From assembly GCA_002396005.1 (NCBI GenBank), contig DGVW01000104.1, positions 53,671 through 117,670 of the forward strand: a DNA stretch of 64,000 bases. The letters run 5' to 3'. This DNA comes from Oribacterium sp. UBA4274 (GTDB lineage Bacteria > Bacillota > Clostridia > Lachnospirales > Lachnospiraceae). This document shows, in pieces, positions 45,914 to 55,371 of the stretch. The notes under the pieces are model-generated. The model ran no database searches. It saw only the letters and a program-made list of their open reading frames with translations, and was not told the origin of the DNA. Positions within the stretch are counted from its first letter, which is position 1. Each line of letters starts with the position of its first letter. Position numbers and translations under genes: made by a program.

Positions 45914-47200
45914 TCATCTCACCTGACCATCGCCGTATATACGGTACTTATAGGTAGTGAGCTCTCTGAGTCCCATTGGACCTCGCGCATGGAGCTTGGA
46001 TGTTGATATACCGATTTCCGCTCCAAATCCAAAACATCCACCATCTGTAAATCTTGTTGAAGCATTCCAGTAAACACAGGCACTGTCTACTTCATTCAGA
46101 AACTTTTCTGCTGCTGCCGCATCCTCCGTGATGATGGCCTCGCTGTGATGGGTACTGTGCTCATTAACATGAGCTATAGCCTCCTCTGTATCTGTAACCG
46201 TCTTTACAGAAATCCTGTAATCGAGATACTCAGTATAAAAATCCTCTCGAGATGCCGGCTTTACAAGTTCCATTCTAATGTCTGCATCATCCTTATCGGC
46301 TGCACTTTCCAGTACACGGTATGCATCCTCATCAGCAAACACCACCACTTCTCTGGTCTGAAGCTTCTCAACAACAGGCACAAGCTTCTGCAGGGCGTCC
46401 CTGTCTACAACCAGAGACTCACAGGCATTGCATACACCTATCCTCTGTGTCTTGGCATTAAAAATGATGGGAACCGCTTTATCGATATCGGCAGTTTTCT
46501 CTATGTAAATGTGACAATTGCCGGCACCTGTCTCAATAACAGGAACTGAGGCATGCTCTACAACTGCTTTTATCAGTCGCTTGGACCCTCTTGGAATGAG
46601 AACATCCACATAATCATTTAACTGCATAAAGCGGTTGGCTGTTTCATGATCGGTCGCTTCAATAAGTATAAGTCCGTCCGGATCGGCACCACAGCTATCC
46701 ATCGCCTTACGGATGACCTCAGTTATGGCTTTGTTGGAATGAATGGCATCGGAGCCGCCTTTTAATATGACTGCATTGGAAGACTTAAAACAAAGTGACC
46801 ACGCATCACTGGTAACATTTGGTCTGGCTTCATATATGATACCTATAACACCGATAGGAACCGAAGTTTTGCAAAGTCTGAGTCCGTTAGGTCGTTCTAT
46901 AGTCTCTAGTGTGACTCCGACAGGATCTGTAAGTTCTGCAATATCCCTTACTGCCTCTGCCATATCATGTATACGTTCCTTTGTAAGCCGGAGCCTGTCT
47001 TTTAGGCCGTCACTCATATTGTTTTTATCGGCATTGGCAAGATCCAAAGCATTGGCCTCAATGATACTATCAACATTACCGGACTCCTCCATTGCATCCG
47101 CAACCTTCCTGAGAACTTCATTTTTTTCAGAAGCTGTCAGACTCGCAAGATGTCTTGAAGCAAGTTTTGCTCTTTTTCCTATTGAAGCTAGATCGCTCAT
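45914..47200 (-). CDS. proA: Gamma-glutamyl phosphate reductase
   Basis: 428 aa. Reduces gamma-glutamyl phosphate to glutamate-5-semialdehyde with NADPH in proline synthesis. Motifs: GVIGIIYEARPNVTSDAWSL, VILKGGSDAIHSN, catalytic Cys in RIGVCNACESLVV, and SACVYWNASTRFTDGG. It ends the proB-DUF896-proA unit, starting 39 bases after the DUF896 gene. No proC is nearby. Confidence 0.97.
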   Translation of the reverse strand: MSDLASIGKRAKLASRHLASLTASEKNEVLRKVADAMEESGNVDSIIEANALDLANADKNNMSDGLKDRLRLTKERIHDMAEAVRDIAELTDPVGVTLETIERPNGLRLCKTSVPIGVIGIIYEARPNVTSDAWSLCFKSSNAVILKGGSDAIHSNKAITEVIRKAMDSCGADPDGLILIEATDHETANRFMQLNDYVDVLIPRGSKRLIKAVVEHASVPVIETGAGNCHIYIEKTADIDKAVPIIFNAKTQRIGVCNACESLVVDRDALQKLVPVVEKLQTREVVVFADEDAYRVLESAADKDDADIRMELVKPASREDFYTEYLDYRISVKTVTDTEEAIAHVNEHSTHHSEAIITEDAAAAEKFLNEVDSACVYWNASTRFTDGGCFGFGAEIGISTSKLHARGPMGLRELTTYKYRIYGDGQVR

Positions 47201-47239
47201 ACATACCTCTTTCTTATGGTGGAGATACTCTATCCTGTG

Positions 47240-47578
47240 TCAGATACGGAGATGACTTGAAACCTCAGGTGCGGCATTGCCTGCGCTTACTTCTATAACT
47301 CCGTTTTCTCTCTCAAGTTCTGCATCAGTTTCTTTCATGGCCTTACGGACCTTAGCTCTTGCTTCATCCTGAGATACAGCGCCTTTCTCTCCTGATTTTT
47401 CATCCTTGCTGACATTTTTTATGTCCTTAAGGTATACTCCAAGGTTGGCTTTAACTGCATCGATGTAGGCCCTTCTTAGCTTGGCCTGCTCATTTTTCTC
47501 CTCTGCGGTAAGACCGCCGCCTTCCTTTGATTTATGATAAAGTTCATTAATTCTTGCAATTTCTTTCTCTGTGATCAT
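47240..47578 (-). CDS. DUF896 family protein (YnzC-like)
   Basis: 112 aa. MITEKEIARINELYHKSKEG, then LTAEEKNEQAKLRRAYIDAV, is the DUF896 signature (two helices that form a hairpin). Bacillus YnzC has about 77 aa; here a C-terminal extension of about 40 charged residues is present. Biological role unknown. Placed 12 bases after proB and 39 bases before proA, so it is co-expressed with proline synthesis. Confidence 0.92.
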   Translation of the reverse strand: MITEKEIARINELYHKSKEGGGLTAEEKNEQAKLRRAYIDAVKANLGVYLKDIKNVSKDEKSGEKGAVSQDEARAKVRKAMKETDAELERENGVIEVSAGNAAPEVSSHLRI

Positions 47579-47590
47579 AATACTTTCCTT

Positions 47591-48457
47591 TTATTCATTT
47601 TGTCCTATATGTTCTATAAGATCAAAATCTTTATTTTTATGGGCTGCAAAAAGTGTTCCGACATTTTTGCCCTCAATAATATCGCTGATTACATCTGCGC
47701 TTGTAAATCTCGCAATGACCATATCGGCCCCTGAGTCCGTAGCAATTCTTGCAGCGGCAAGCTTTGCAGACATTCCACCGGTTCCTACATTGGAACCACT
47801 ATGATCCTTGCCCATTTCCAAAATACTTTCATTGATTTCCGGAATAAACGGAATAAATACTGCTTCCGGATTCTGCCTTGGATCATCCGTAAAAAGTCCG
47901 TCTATATCTGACAGGAGTATAACAAGGTCAGCATCGACTACAGCACCGACTATAGCTGCAAGCTGATCATTGTCGCCGAATGTCTCGACCTGATCTATCT
48001 CCGTTGTAGATATCGTATCGTTTTCATTAACAATAGGTACAGTTCCGAGATTAAGAAGCTCCATGAAGGTATTCATAGTGTTCTTTCTGGATTTAGGATG
48101 CAGCATAACATTTCTTGTGAGCAGAACCTGCGCTGCGATAACTCCGTACTCAGCGAAAATCTTCTGATATGTCATCATAAGTCTGGCCTGACCGACTGCT
48201 GCAAACGCCTGCTTTTCCTCCATAGTGCGAGGTCTGCGGTGAATGCCTAAAGCCTGTCGGCCTGTGGCGATAGCACCCGAAGAAACCAGGATAACATCCT
48301 TGCCCTCACCGTTCAAATCGGCGATAACTCTTACGAGTTTCTCAATCTTAGACAGATTGAGCCCGCCTGTTATGGAATGAGTTATACTGGCAGACCCTAC
48401 CTTTATGACAATACGTTTTTTATCTTTAAGAAGGGCTCTCATCTCTTCGTTAGTCAT
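47591..48457 (-). CDS. proB: Glutamate 5-kinase, short form without PUA domain
   Basis: 288 aa. Amino-acid kinase fold with KKRIVIKVGSASI, ILVSSGAIATG (here VILVSSGAIATGRQALG), NENDTISTTEI, and FGDNDQLAAIVGAV. It phosphorylates glutamate, the feedback-controlled first step to proline. The C-terminal PUA domain of longer homologues (about 370 aa) is lacking. The start at 48457 (MTNEEMRALL) has GGAGG 5-6 bases upstream; an in-frame ATG further upstream lacks it. First gene of the proline unit. Confidence 0.95.
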   Translation of the reverse strand: MTNEEMRALLKDKKRIVIKVGSASITHSITGGLNLSKIEKLVRVIADLNGEGKDVILVSSGAIATGRQALGIHRRPRTMEEKQAFAAVGQARLMMTYQKIFAEYGVIAAQVLLTRNVMLHPKSRKNTMNTFMELLNLGTVPIVNENDTISTTEIDQVETFGDNDQLAAIVGAVVDADLVILLSDIDGLFTDDPRQNPEAVFIPFIPEINESILEMGKDHSGSNVGTGGMSAKLAAARIATDSGADMVIARFTSADVISDIIEGKNVGTLFAAHKNKDFDLIEHIGQNE

Positions 48458-48511
48458 ATAACCTCCACTCTTGCAATGCTGCAAAACCCCAATCCTGACT
48501 TATGCGAAATT

Positions 48512-50155
48512 TTACAATGAATTATAATGTTTTACAAGCGCCTCAGCGGTTTTCATTCCGTCCATGGCTGCACTCATGATGCCACCGGCATAGCCTGCAC
48601 CCTCGCCACATGGATATATACCGGAAACATTGGACTCAAAGTTCTCGTCTCTCGGTATCCTTACAGGACTTGAGGTTCTGGCTTCAATTCCCGCAAGCAA
48701 TGTATCTTCTCTTGAAAATCCGTGAAGCTTATGTTCAAAACTCTCCATACCTTCTATAAAAGTTTCATTAAAATCATTAAGAGAAGCATATCTGGAATCC
48801 TCATCAAATCTGAAGATATCATTTAACTTTGCAAATCCATACTGCCCCTTTATCTGAGGACTCACTTCACCAAGGCTCTTATCCGTACTTGCGAGATTCT
48901 TCTTGAAATCTCCGTAGGTCTGCACAGGCACCTTTCCCCCCAGAAGTCTGTAAGCCCGTTCCTCGAGCTCTCTCTGAAGCCTGATACCGCCAAGGGGATC
49001 ATGTTCTCCATCATAATCACTCTTGCGCACCGATACAATGATGGCAGCATTGGCATTTACACCGTCTCTCCGGTGATAGCTCATACCGTTTACACACAGT
49101 CTGCCTTCCTCAGATGAACTATTGACTACATAGCCTCCCGGACACATGCAGAAGCTGTATACTCCACGTCCGTTCTTGTCTGAAGTATGAGTAACCTTAT
49201 AAGCTCCCTGTCCGAGCGCTGCCAATGTCTTCTCATCCACATCCCCGTAAAGATCCTGATTTATCATAGACTGGAGGTGCTGCACACGGAAGCCCATGGC
49301 GAAATCCTTCGCCTGCATTTCAAGGCCTGCATTAAAAAGCTCCTCATAGGTATCTCTGGCGGAGTGTCCAATGGCAAGGATTATCTTTCTGTCCTTGTCT
49401 CTTTTCTTATCATAGGTAAACTTAGTGTTGAACCTGATCTCGCCACCCAGAGCCTCAATCTCACGCCTTATATTCTTTACTATATCAACAAGCCTGTCTG
49501 TACCGACATGAGGCTTTGCATCTATCAATATGGAATAGTCAGCGCCGTAACCCACAAAAAGATTCAATATGAATCTGCTTCTTCCGTCCTTGTCCTTAAC
49601 CAGAGTGTTTATCTTTCCATCCGAAAAAGTGCCGGCCCCGCCTTCTCCAAACTGAGGATTGGACTCCTTATGAAGCTCACCCTTTTCCCAAAGATCCTCT
49701 ACGTTTCTGATGCGTTCATCTACCTCTGCTCCCCTTTCATATACGATAGGGTGCATACCGGCTCTGGCGAGCACAAGAGCGGCAAACATTCCCGCAGGCC
49801 CGAATCCAACAACCACCGGTCTGTTCTTTTCTTCCTTGAAAAACTCTCTGCTCTCAACCCCGGATATTACATCATTGAGCTTTGGCTCCTGATATTCTGT
49901 AATCTCATCTATGCTGACATCTCTGTTTTTCAGTCCTTCCACCAGCCTCTTTTCCTTCTTCTCGTCAAAGGCTGTCTTAATCAGAACTGTATAGCTAAAG
50001 AAAATCTCCGGCCTTTTTCTTGCATCTATAGATCGCTTAATAACTTCCAGCGTCTCTATATCCTTAATATCTATCTTCAATACTTTTGCACTGGCCAGCT
50101 TAAGCCTGGCAACAGAATCCGTAACCCTTAGTTTTAGCTGATTTATCTTTATCAT
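48512..50155 (-). CDS. FAD-dependent oxidoreductase (COG2509 type)
   Basis: 547 aa. An N-terminal domain of about 90 residues precedes the FAD-binding motif VVVGFGPAGMFAALVLARAG. HKESNPQFGEGGAGTFSDGK, PHVGTDRLVDIVKNIR, GFRVQHLQSMINQDLYG and the C-terminal GIYPCGEGAGYAGGIMSAA are typical of this uncharacterised family, found in most Firmicutes and in plastids. The substrate is unknown. It lies 16 bases after the HI0933-like gene; a second FAD enzyme next to it suggests a shared cofactor or pathway, by inference. Confidence 0.92.
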   Translation of the reverse strand: MIKINQLKLRVTDSVARLKLASAKVLKIDIKDIETLEVIKRSIDARKRPEIFFSYTVLIKTAFDEKKEKRLVEGLKNRDVSIDEITEYQEPKLNDVISGVESREFFKEEKNRPVVVGFGPAGMFAALVLARAGMHPIVYERGAEVDERIRNVEDLWEKGELHKESNPQFGEGGAGTFSDGKINTLVKDKDGRSRFILNLFVGYGADYSILIDAKPHVGTDRLVDIVKNIRREIEALGGEIRFNTKFTYDKKRDKDRKIILAIGHSARDTYEELFNAGLEMQAKDFAMGFRVQHLQSMINQDLYGDVDEKTLAALGQGAYKVTHTSDKNGRGVYSFCMCPGGYVVNSSSEEGRLCVNGMSYHRRDGVNANAAIIVSVRKSDYDGEHDPLGGIRLQRELEERAYRLLGGKVPVQTYGDFKKNLASTDKSLGEVSPQIKGQYGFAKLNDIFRFDEDSRYASLNDFNETFIEGMESFEHKLHGFSREDTLLAGIEARTSSPVRIPRDENFESNVSGIYPCGEGAGYAGGIMSAAMDGMKTAEALVKHYNSL

Positions 50156-50171
50156 ATTTTATCCTTCTATA

Positions 50172-51449
50172 TCAGGCATTGTTCCCGGCCGATCTTCCTG
50201 CAAGATACCCCGAGCTCCACGCCCACTGAAGATTATATCCGCCGCAGATACCGTCTATATCGAGAATCTCCCCGGCGAAATATAGACACTTCACAATCCT
50301 TGACTCCATGGTATGGGGACTCACTTCAGTTGTGCTAATGCCTCCTGCCGCACACTGTGCGTTGGCAAAGGGATTCACCTCCACACACTCCGCTTTATAG
50401 CTTACCGTAAGGGAACTGATGGCTTCAAGCTGCTTCTTCGAGAGCTTCCCTACAGGCTGCTTCCTGTCTATATGTGCAAGCTGCAATATCACATTTCCAA
50501 GCTTCTGATTGAGAAGCCCTGTGAAAAAGCTGCCCATATCCTTATATGAAAGCCTTTCTGCACGCTTTTTATAGAGCTCATATATATCTTCTTTTTTATC
50601 TGAAATATGCGGAAGGAAATTTATATATACAGACATATCTTTTCCCTCACGCAATCCGTATGCCACGTATCTCGATATCTGAAAAACAGGAATACCGGAA
50701 ATGCCGTAATCCGTAAGCTGCAGCTCTCCTTCTTCCGTGGCAATGATTTCATTGCCTGCCTTCACAGATAATCCTGCATCCGTCCTCACTCCGGCCATAT
50801 CCCTGTACTGATTGCCCTTGCACTTTATTGCGGTAAGTGCAGGTACCTGAGGAACGAGGGTATGCCCCAGTGCCTTCGCCCAGACATATCCGTCTCCGGT
50901 AGAGCCTGTTTTAGGAGCTGCCTTCGAGCCTGTAGCAAGTATCAGCTTATCAGCTTTTATAACAGCCTCACTGCCCTCAACCCAAAGTAAGAATCCGCCG
51001 GCATTATCCGCCCCTGCAGTCTCATCCTTTCTCACCTTCCTGATAAGAGTATTGAAAAGAAGCTCTACTCCCAAATGTTCAGCTTCATCCCAAAGTGCAG
51101 AAACAACAGAAACCGCCTGATCGGAATACGGATACACATAGGTTCCTCTGTATTTGGGTTCAATGCCTACAGACCTGAACCAGTCCACAACCTTTTCCGG
51201 TCCGAAGCTTTTGAGAGCAATTTCTGCAAACTTCGGTTCCTGTCCCCTGTACTTGCCTCCGGCAAGGTCTTCCATATCCAGATTTGTGAAATTACATCTT
51301 CCGTTTCCTGTAGTGGCAAGCTTTTTACCCGGCTGGGAGTTTCTCTCTATCAAAAGGACTTCGGCCCCTGTACGGGCTGCTTCTATCGCTGCCATCATTC
51401 CGGCCGCTCCGGCTCCCACAACTACAACTTTGTTTTTCTCTTTTCTCAT
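50172..51449 (-). CDS. HI0933-like NAD(P)/FAD-dependent oxidoreductase
   Basis: 425 aa. VVVVGAGAAGMMAAIEAARTG (dinucleotide binding), SQPGKKLATTGNGRCNFTN (family signature), ILATGSKAAPKTGSTGDGY, and C-terminal FAGEILDIDGICGGYNLQWA. The family includes BaiN of bile-acid 7-dehydroxylating Clostridia and YhiN; those activities are not shown here. It starts 20 bases after the flippase gene. Confidence 0.93.
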   Translation of the reverse strand: MRKEKNKVVVVGAGAAGMMAAIEAARTGAEVLLIERNSQPGKKLATTGNGRCNFTNLDMEDLAGGKYRGQEPKFAEIALKSFGPEKVVDWFRSVGIEPKYRGTYVYPYSDQAVSVVSALWDEAEHLGVELLFNTLIRKVRKDETAGADNAGGFLLWVEGSEAVIKADKLILATGSKAAPKTGSTGDGYVWAKALGHTLVPQVPALTAIKCKGNQYRDMAGVRTDAGLSVKAGNEIIATEEGELQLTDYGISGIPVFQISRYVAYGLREGKDMSVYINFLPHISDKKEDIYELYKKRAERLSYKDMGSFFTGLLNQKLGNVILQLAHIDRKQPVGKLSKKQLEAISSLTVSYKAECVEVNPFANAQCAAGGISTTEVSPHTMESRIVKCLYFAGEILDIDGICGGYNLQWAWSSGYLAGRSAGNNA

Positions 51450-51469
51450 AAGGTTTTATCGTCAAATGT

Positions 51470-53215
51470 CTATTTAATAAATCTTTTAAGTCTTCCACCC
51501 ATAGGCATATTGTCAAGGTCTTCCTCTGTAAATGCATTCATCTTAAAAAGAAGGCCAAAGTAAACAATCACCGCAATGAGAACTGCAGGAACAACTTCTA
51601 TGACAGAACCAATACGTCCGAATCGCTCAGCCTCAGGAAGAAGCATGCGCACGCCATATGAAACAGCATAAGCAATAATACCCATAGCAGCACCGGCGAT
51701 CACCGGAATTATATAGGTCTCACGTGCACCGTACTTCATTCTTACATGCTTCCTTATAGCCATATGGTTCAGGAGACACATCATAAAGGCAAATATGATA
51801 TTGGAGATTACAACAGCATATATTCCCATGTCTGTAAAAAGAAGTGCAACAAGGCATACTACATGTATGACCAGGGACACAAGAGCATTTTTCAGAGGAA
51901 CATTGAGATGCCCAAGTCCTTGCAGTATTGCATTGGTGATAGTTGACAGCGAGTAAAAAACCACTGCCAATGATCCAATACGAGTCAGCATGATAAGTAG
52001 CGTGACATGCTTTCCCGGGAACAGCATACGGCATATGGGATCTGCCAGCGCACACAAGCCTATGGTAGAAGGAATAGCTATAAGCAATGTAAAACGTACA
52101 CTATACTTTACTCTTGAAACAGTGTCCTTACGGTTATGCTCCGCTACAGCTCTCGTAAGACTCGGTATCAGTGATGATGACAAAGCATTGGCAAGAGCCA
52201 CGGGAATGTTGAACAAGATATGATACTCTCCGAAAACTCCCCATTCTGTTACTATATCATCCTGCCTTCCGAGATAAGTCATTACATTGCCGAATATAGA
52301 ATCGTCAATTACAGATGAAATGTTATAAACCGTAGATGAGATAAGGATAGGCAGCATAGTTCCCGCAAGAAGCAGTCCTATGGTACCGTAACTGTCAACA
52401 ATCCCCTGGTCGTTTCTTATATTCCGATACATCCTCGGCCGCTGAGCTGTGTAAAGAATCACAAAGAACATAAGAGCCGTCAATGCCCCCGCTCCTGTAC
52501 CTATGGCTCCTCCCGCCGCTCCAAAAGCCGGACCATAATCGTCGCTCTGATAGACAATGTTTGAAACAGTACCCCTTCTGAACAGAATTCCGGCCGCCGC
52601 AACAGAAACCACAGCGTTTAGAATCTGTTCCAGAACCTGAGATATGGCTGTCGGAACCATGTTGCCGCTGCCCTGAAAATAACCTCTCAGGATTCCAAGA
52701 TATGCCATGATCCAAACAGTTGGAGCCAAGGCCCTCAATGCATAACGGCAAAATGGTTTTTTCAGCAGCACAGTTGCAATCACATCAGAACCGAACCACA
52801 GAACACAGAACATCACAAATCCTATGCCTGTGGCATAAAAAAACGCCGCTTTCAAAACCCTTTGTGTATTTCTGTATTTACCGCTTACCAGATTACCGGA
52901 CACGATTTTGGATACCGCTGTCGGCATTGAAAAACTGGACAATATAAGAAGTAATGTATAAATGCTGTAAGCACTTGTGTAATAACCGTTACCCTCATCA
53001 CCTATGATTGCGGTGAGAGGCACACGATATACCATGCCAATAATTCTTACTATGATACTGGCTATGGCAAGGAGAGAACCCTGAATGATAAAATTATTAC
53101 GCATATTTCTGTGGGAATCCTCGCTGAAAGTCCTCCGCACCTTTACATTACGTGACCTTTGAGTCCGATGCTCCACATCATACATGGCCAATCTTTCTCT
53201 TTTTTGATCACTCAT
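51470..53215 (-). CDS. Polysaccharide/lipid flippase of the SpoVB/MurJ MOP superfamily
   Basis: 581 aa with about 14 membrane helices after a basic N-terminal 40 residues. FIIQGSLLAIASIIVRIIGM followed by YRVPLTAIIGDEGNGYY is the PST/SpoVB signature; SSLIPSLTRAVAEHNRK and NAILQGLGHLNVPLKNAL are repeats of the fold. SpoVB proteins probably flip lipid-linked sugars such as lipid II for cell wall or cortex. Its ATG overlaps the ybeY stop (ATGA at 53212-53215). Confidence 0.9.
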   Translation of the reverse strand: MSDQKRERLAMYDVEHRTQRSRNVKVRRTFSEDSHRNMRNNFIIQGSLLAIASIIVRIIGMVYRVPLTAIIGDEGNGYYTSAYSIYTLLLILSSFSMPTAVSKIVSGNLVSGKYRNTQRVLKAAFFYATGIGFVMFCVLWFGSDVIATVLLKKPFCRYALRALAPTVWIMAYLGILRGYFQGSGNMVPTAISQVLEQILNAVVSVAAAGILFRRGTVSNIVYQSDDYGPAFGAAGGAIGTGAGALTALMFFVILYTAQRPRMYRNIRNDQGIVDSYGTIGLLLAGTMLPILISSTVYNISSVIDDSIFGNVMTYLGRQDDIVTEWGVFGEYHILFNIPVALANALSSSLIPSLTRAVAEHNRKDTVSRVKYSVRFTLLIAIPSTIGLCALADPICRMLFPGKHVTLLIMLTRIGSLAVVFYSLSTITNAILQGLGHLNVPLKNALVSLVIHVVCLVALLFTDMGIYAVVISNIIFAFMMCLLNHMAIRKHVRMKYGARETYIIPVIAGAAMGIIAYAVSYGVRMLLPEAERFGRIGSVIEVVPAVLIAVIVYFGLLFKMNAFTEEDLDNMPMGGRLKRFIK

Positions 53216-53709
53216 CTGAAATATCCCTTTCCTTCAAGTATTTCTCTCTGTCTTCTCTCCATTTCAAGTCTCTCATCATCAACCATATGATCATATCCGA
53301 AAAGATGAAGCATACTGTGCGCCACAAGAAATGCCAGCTCTCTCTTCTCTGAGTGACCATAATCTGCCGCCTGAGATTCTATGCGATCCTGATTCAAAAC
53401 TATGTCCCCCAGAAGGAGCTCTCCGGAATCCGGATTAAAGATATCTGAATTATCTTCATCAACCTCATCAAAATCCGACGGTTCCTCCCAACTAACCATA
53501 GGAAAAGACAGGACATCCGTCGGAGAATCAATCTCCCTGGTTTCCCTGTTTATCTCATGGATACCATCATTATCAGTTATAAGTACACTGATTTCACACT
53601 CATACGGACACTTCTCGTATTCTATTGCCGCCTGTATGATTTCATTGATAATGTCTTCAAATTGAAGATCAAGTCTTTTTTCTACTTCAAAATCTATATT
53701 TACAGTCAT
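53212..53709 (-). CDS. ybeY: Endoribonuclease YbeY
   Basis: 165 aa, the standard size. The zinc site is HSMLHLFGYDHMVDDER (HxxxHxxGxxH). It processes 16S rRNA 3' ends and checks ribosomes. DVLSFPM is the other family motif. It follows phoH by 31 bases, in the conserved phoH-ybeY pair; the usual diacylglycerol kinase or era genes do not follow, the flippase gene does instead. Confidence 0.95.
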   Translation of the reverse strand: MTVNIDFEVEKRLDLQFEDIINEIIQAAIEYEKCPYECEISVLITDNDGIHEINRETREIDSPTDVLSFPMVSWEEPSDFDEVDEDNSDIFNPDSGELLLGDIVLNQDRIESQAADYGHSEKRELAFLVAHSMLHLFGYDHMVDDERLEMERRQREILEGKGYFR

Positions 53710-53740
53710 TTCCTGTTCCTCACGGTCACTGTTCTATATG

Positions 53741-54787
53741 CTAATCCTTATGCCTGTTATCGTTTCTGTTCTCTCCGTAATTCCTTGGAGACATCTCATG
53801 CTGTCTTGCTCTTTTTGCCCTTTTCTCCTCGTCCTTCTCGTAAGCATTTACAATACGCTGAACCAACGGATGACGTACAACATCCGCACTCGTAAGTTCT
53901 ATAAACTCAATCCCCTCTACATTTCTGAGAACACGCATAGCATCTTCAAGTCCGGACTTCTTGCCTTCCTCAAGATCCTTCTGGGTAAGGTCTCCTGTAA
54001 CTACTACTTTGGAACCAAATCCTATACGTGTAAGAAACATCTTCATCTGTGCAGGTGTAGTGTTCTGTGCCTCATCAAGTATGATGTATGAATTGTCCAG
54101 AGTACGTCCTCTCATATATGCAAGAGGTGCTACTTCAATCAGTCCCTTTTCAGAGTTTGACTGATATTGCTCCGCCCCCATGATGGAATAAAGAGCATCA
54201 TAAACCGGTCTCATATAAGGATCAACTTTTGACTGTAGATCTCCCGGTAAAAAGCCAAGCTTCTCTCCGGCTTCAATAGCAGGTCTTGTCAGAATGATAC
54301 GCTGAACCTCCTGCTGTCTGAAGGCAGTTATGGCCATGGCCATAGCAAGATAAGTCTTACCTGTACCTGCAGGGCCAACGCCGAAAGTTATCATATTATC
54401 ACGGATGGCATCCACATATTCCTTTTGTCCCAATGTCTTAGGTTTTACAGGCTTTCCAAGGGCGGTACGCGCAAGGATATCCTTGTCTATCTCAACGATA
54501 TCGCTGCTCCTGCCTCTCATTTTTTCAGAAAAACTGAGAGAAATAGCATAATCAACATTCTGCTCTGTGATCGTGTTACCTCTCTGACTAAGCTGGAGAA
54601 GATTCTTGATTACGTCCTTTGCCTTTTCAGTTTCAATCTCATCGCCTATTATCTTGAGCACGCCATTACGATCAATGATCGTTACGTTGAATGCTCTCTC
54701 TATTTTTTTTATATTACTATCCAATTGTCCGAGCACGTTTTGCTCGTGCTCCATGGGAATGTCCATGATTGCTTCTACTGTTGCCAA
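53741..54787 (-). CDS. phoH: PhoH-like ATPase
   Basis: 348 aa. N-terminal RNA-binding-like region (about 1-110), then the PhoH ATPase domain with GVGPAGTGKTYLAMAMAITA (Walker A), ILTRPAIEAGEKLGFLPGDL, SYIILDEAQNTTPAQMKMFL (Walker B) and VVTGDLTQKDL. Basic tail of about 30 residues. Probably an RNA helicase or accessory protein to YbeY. The start is TTG at 54787 with GGAG 8 bases upstream; the next ATG (54766) has no ribosome site. Confidence 0.93.
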   Translation of the reverse strand: MATVEAIMDIPMEHEQNVLGQLDSNIKKIERAFNVTIIDRNGVLKIIGDEIETEKAKDVIKNLLQLSQRGNTITEQNVDYAISLSFSEKMRGRSSDIVEIDKDILARTALGKPVKPKTLGQKEYVDAIRDNMITFGVGPAGTGKTYLAMAMAITAFRQQEVQRIILTRPAIEAGEKLGFLPGDLQSKVDPYMRPVYDALYSIMGAEQYQSNSEKGLIEVAPLAYMRGRTLDNSYIILDEAQNTTPAQMKMFLTRIGFGSKVVVTGDLTQKDLEEGKKSGLEDAMRVLRNVEGIEFIELTSADVVRHPLVQRIVNAYEKDEEKRAKRARQHEMSPRNYGENRNDNRHKD

Positions 54788-54910
54788 GGACCGACTCCTC
54801 CAAATCTATAAAAATATGCGGCATATATCATCCGCTATATATCACACGCCGTTTCTGAACCAAATCCGGCTTATTATTTCCTTATAATTCTATTTCCTAA
54901 CAATGAAGAA

Positions 54911-54939
54911 AGCCCTGAATTCATCTCTGAATCAGGGCT
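54911..54939 (-). terminator. Rho-independent terminator of rpsU
   Basis: AGCCCTGA (54911-54918) pairs with TCAGGGCT (54932-54939), and TTCA/TGAA continue the stem inward past one bulged A. On the minus strand TTTCTTC follows. It lies 22 bases after the rpsU stop and separates it from phoH. Confidence 0.75.
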
Positions 54940-54961
54940 ACATTTAATCATCTATTTACGA

Positions 54962-55138
54962 TTAGTTGAACTTACGCTTTCTAGCTGCTTCAGACTTCTT
55001 TTTACGTCTTACAGATGGCTTCTCGTAATGTTCTCTCTTGCGAATCTCCTGCTGAATACCAGCCTTAGCGCAGTTTCTCTTGAATCTACGTAAAGCGCTG
55101 TCCAGTGACTCGTTCTCTTTTACGATAACATTTGACAT
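54962..55138 (-). CDS. rpsU: 30S ribosomal protein S21
   Basis: 58 aa, standard. [20 protein letters not shown] and [20 protein letters not shown] are conserved; the tail is basic. The start at 55138 is chosen by homology; GGGAGG lies about 14 bases upstream, further than usual. The yqeY gene that often follows rpsU is absent; a terminator and then phoH follow. Two promoters lie upstream (55179-55206 and 55334-55361). Confidence 0.96.
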   Translation of the reverse strand: MSNVIVKENESLDSALRRFKRNCAKAGIQQEIRKREHYEKPSVRRKKKSEAARKRKFN

Positions 55139-55178
55139 GCTGAAACCCAAACCTCCCTTCGGGTGCAAACTGTAATTT

Positions 55179-55206
55179 ATTATAACACACAATCCCCGTA
55201 CGTCAA
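55179..55206 (-). promoter_or_regulatory. Proximal promoter of rpsU
   Basis: TTGACG (55201-55206), a 16-base spacer and TATAAT (55179-55184) on the minus strand, with TG elements in front of the -10. Transcription would start near 55172, about 34 bases before the ATG. Confidence 0.75.
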
Positions 55207-55290
55207 GCGAAAAACAAAAACTAATTCAAGTACCAATCAAACGGCAACAATGCACGTTCAAGTGCAGTTTTCAGCATGAAACATACACGG

Positions 55291-55361
55291 CAGGTTAGAA
55301 CCCGAGTCCTAACCTGTGCGTCAATAATCATATATTATAGTTTTGGATTTTTGTCAATCAA
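55291..55361 (-). promoter_or_regulatory. Distal promoter and hairpin between alaS and rpsU
   Basis: TTGATT (55356-55361), 16 bases, TATAAT (55334-55339) on the minus strand, then a transcript beginning near 55327 with the hairpin CAGGTTAG/CTAACCTG (55291-55316). The transcript would continue through a small GCAC/GTGC hairpin and a T-rich stretch (about 55212-55224) before the proximal rpsU promoter. It may be a second rpsU promoter or the promoter of a short RNA. Confidence 0.45.
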
Positions 55362-55371
55362 AAATCACATA

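Noticed and set aside
49187..50131. 314-codon plus-strand frame inside the FAD oxidoreductase gene
   Set aside because: It is antisense to a well-supported flavoprotein and has no recognisable domain.
55291..55325. GGGTTCTAACC segment resembling a tRNA T-arm
   Set aside because: No acceptor stem, anticodon arm or CCA end is present; it is only one arm of a simple hairpin.
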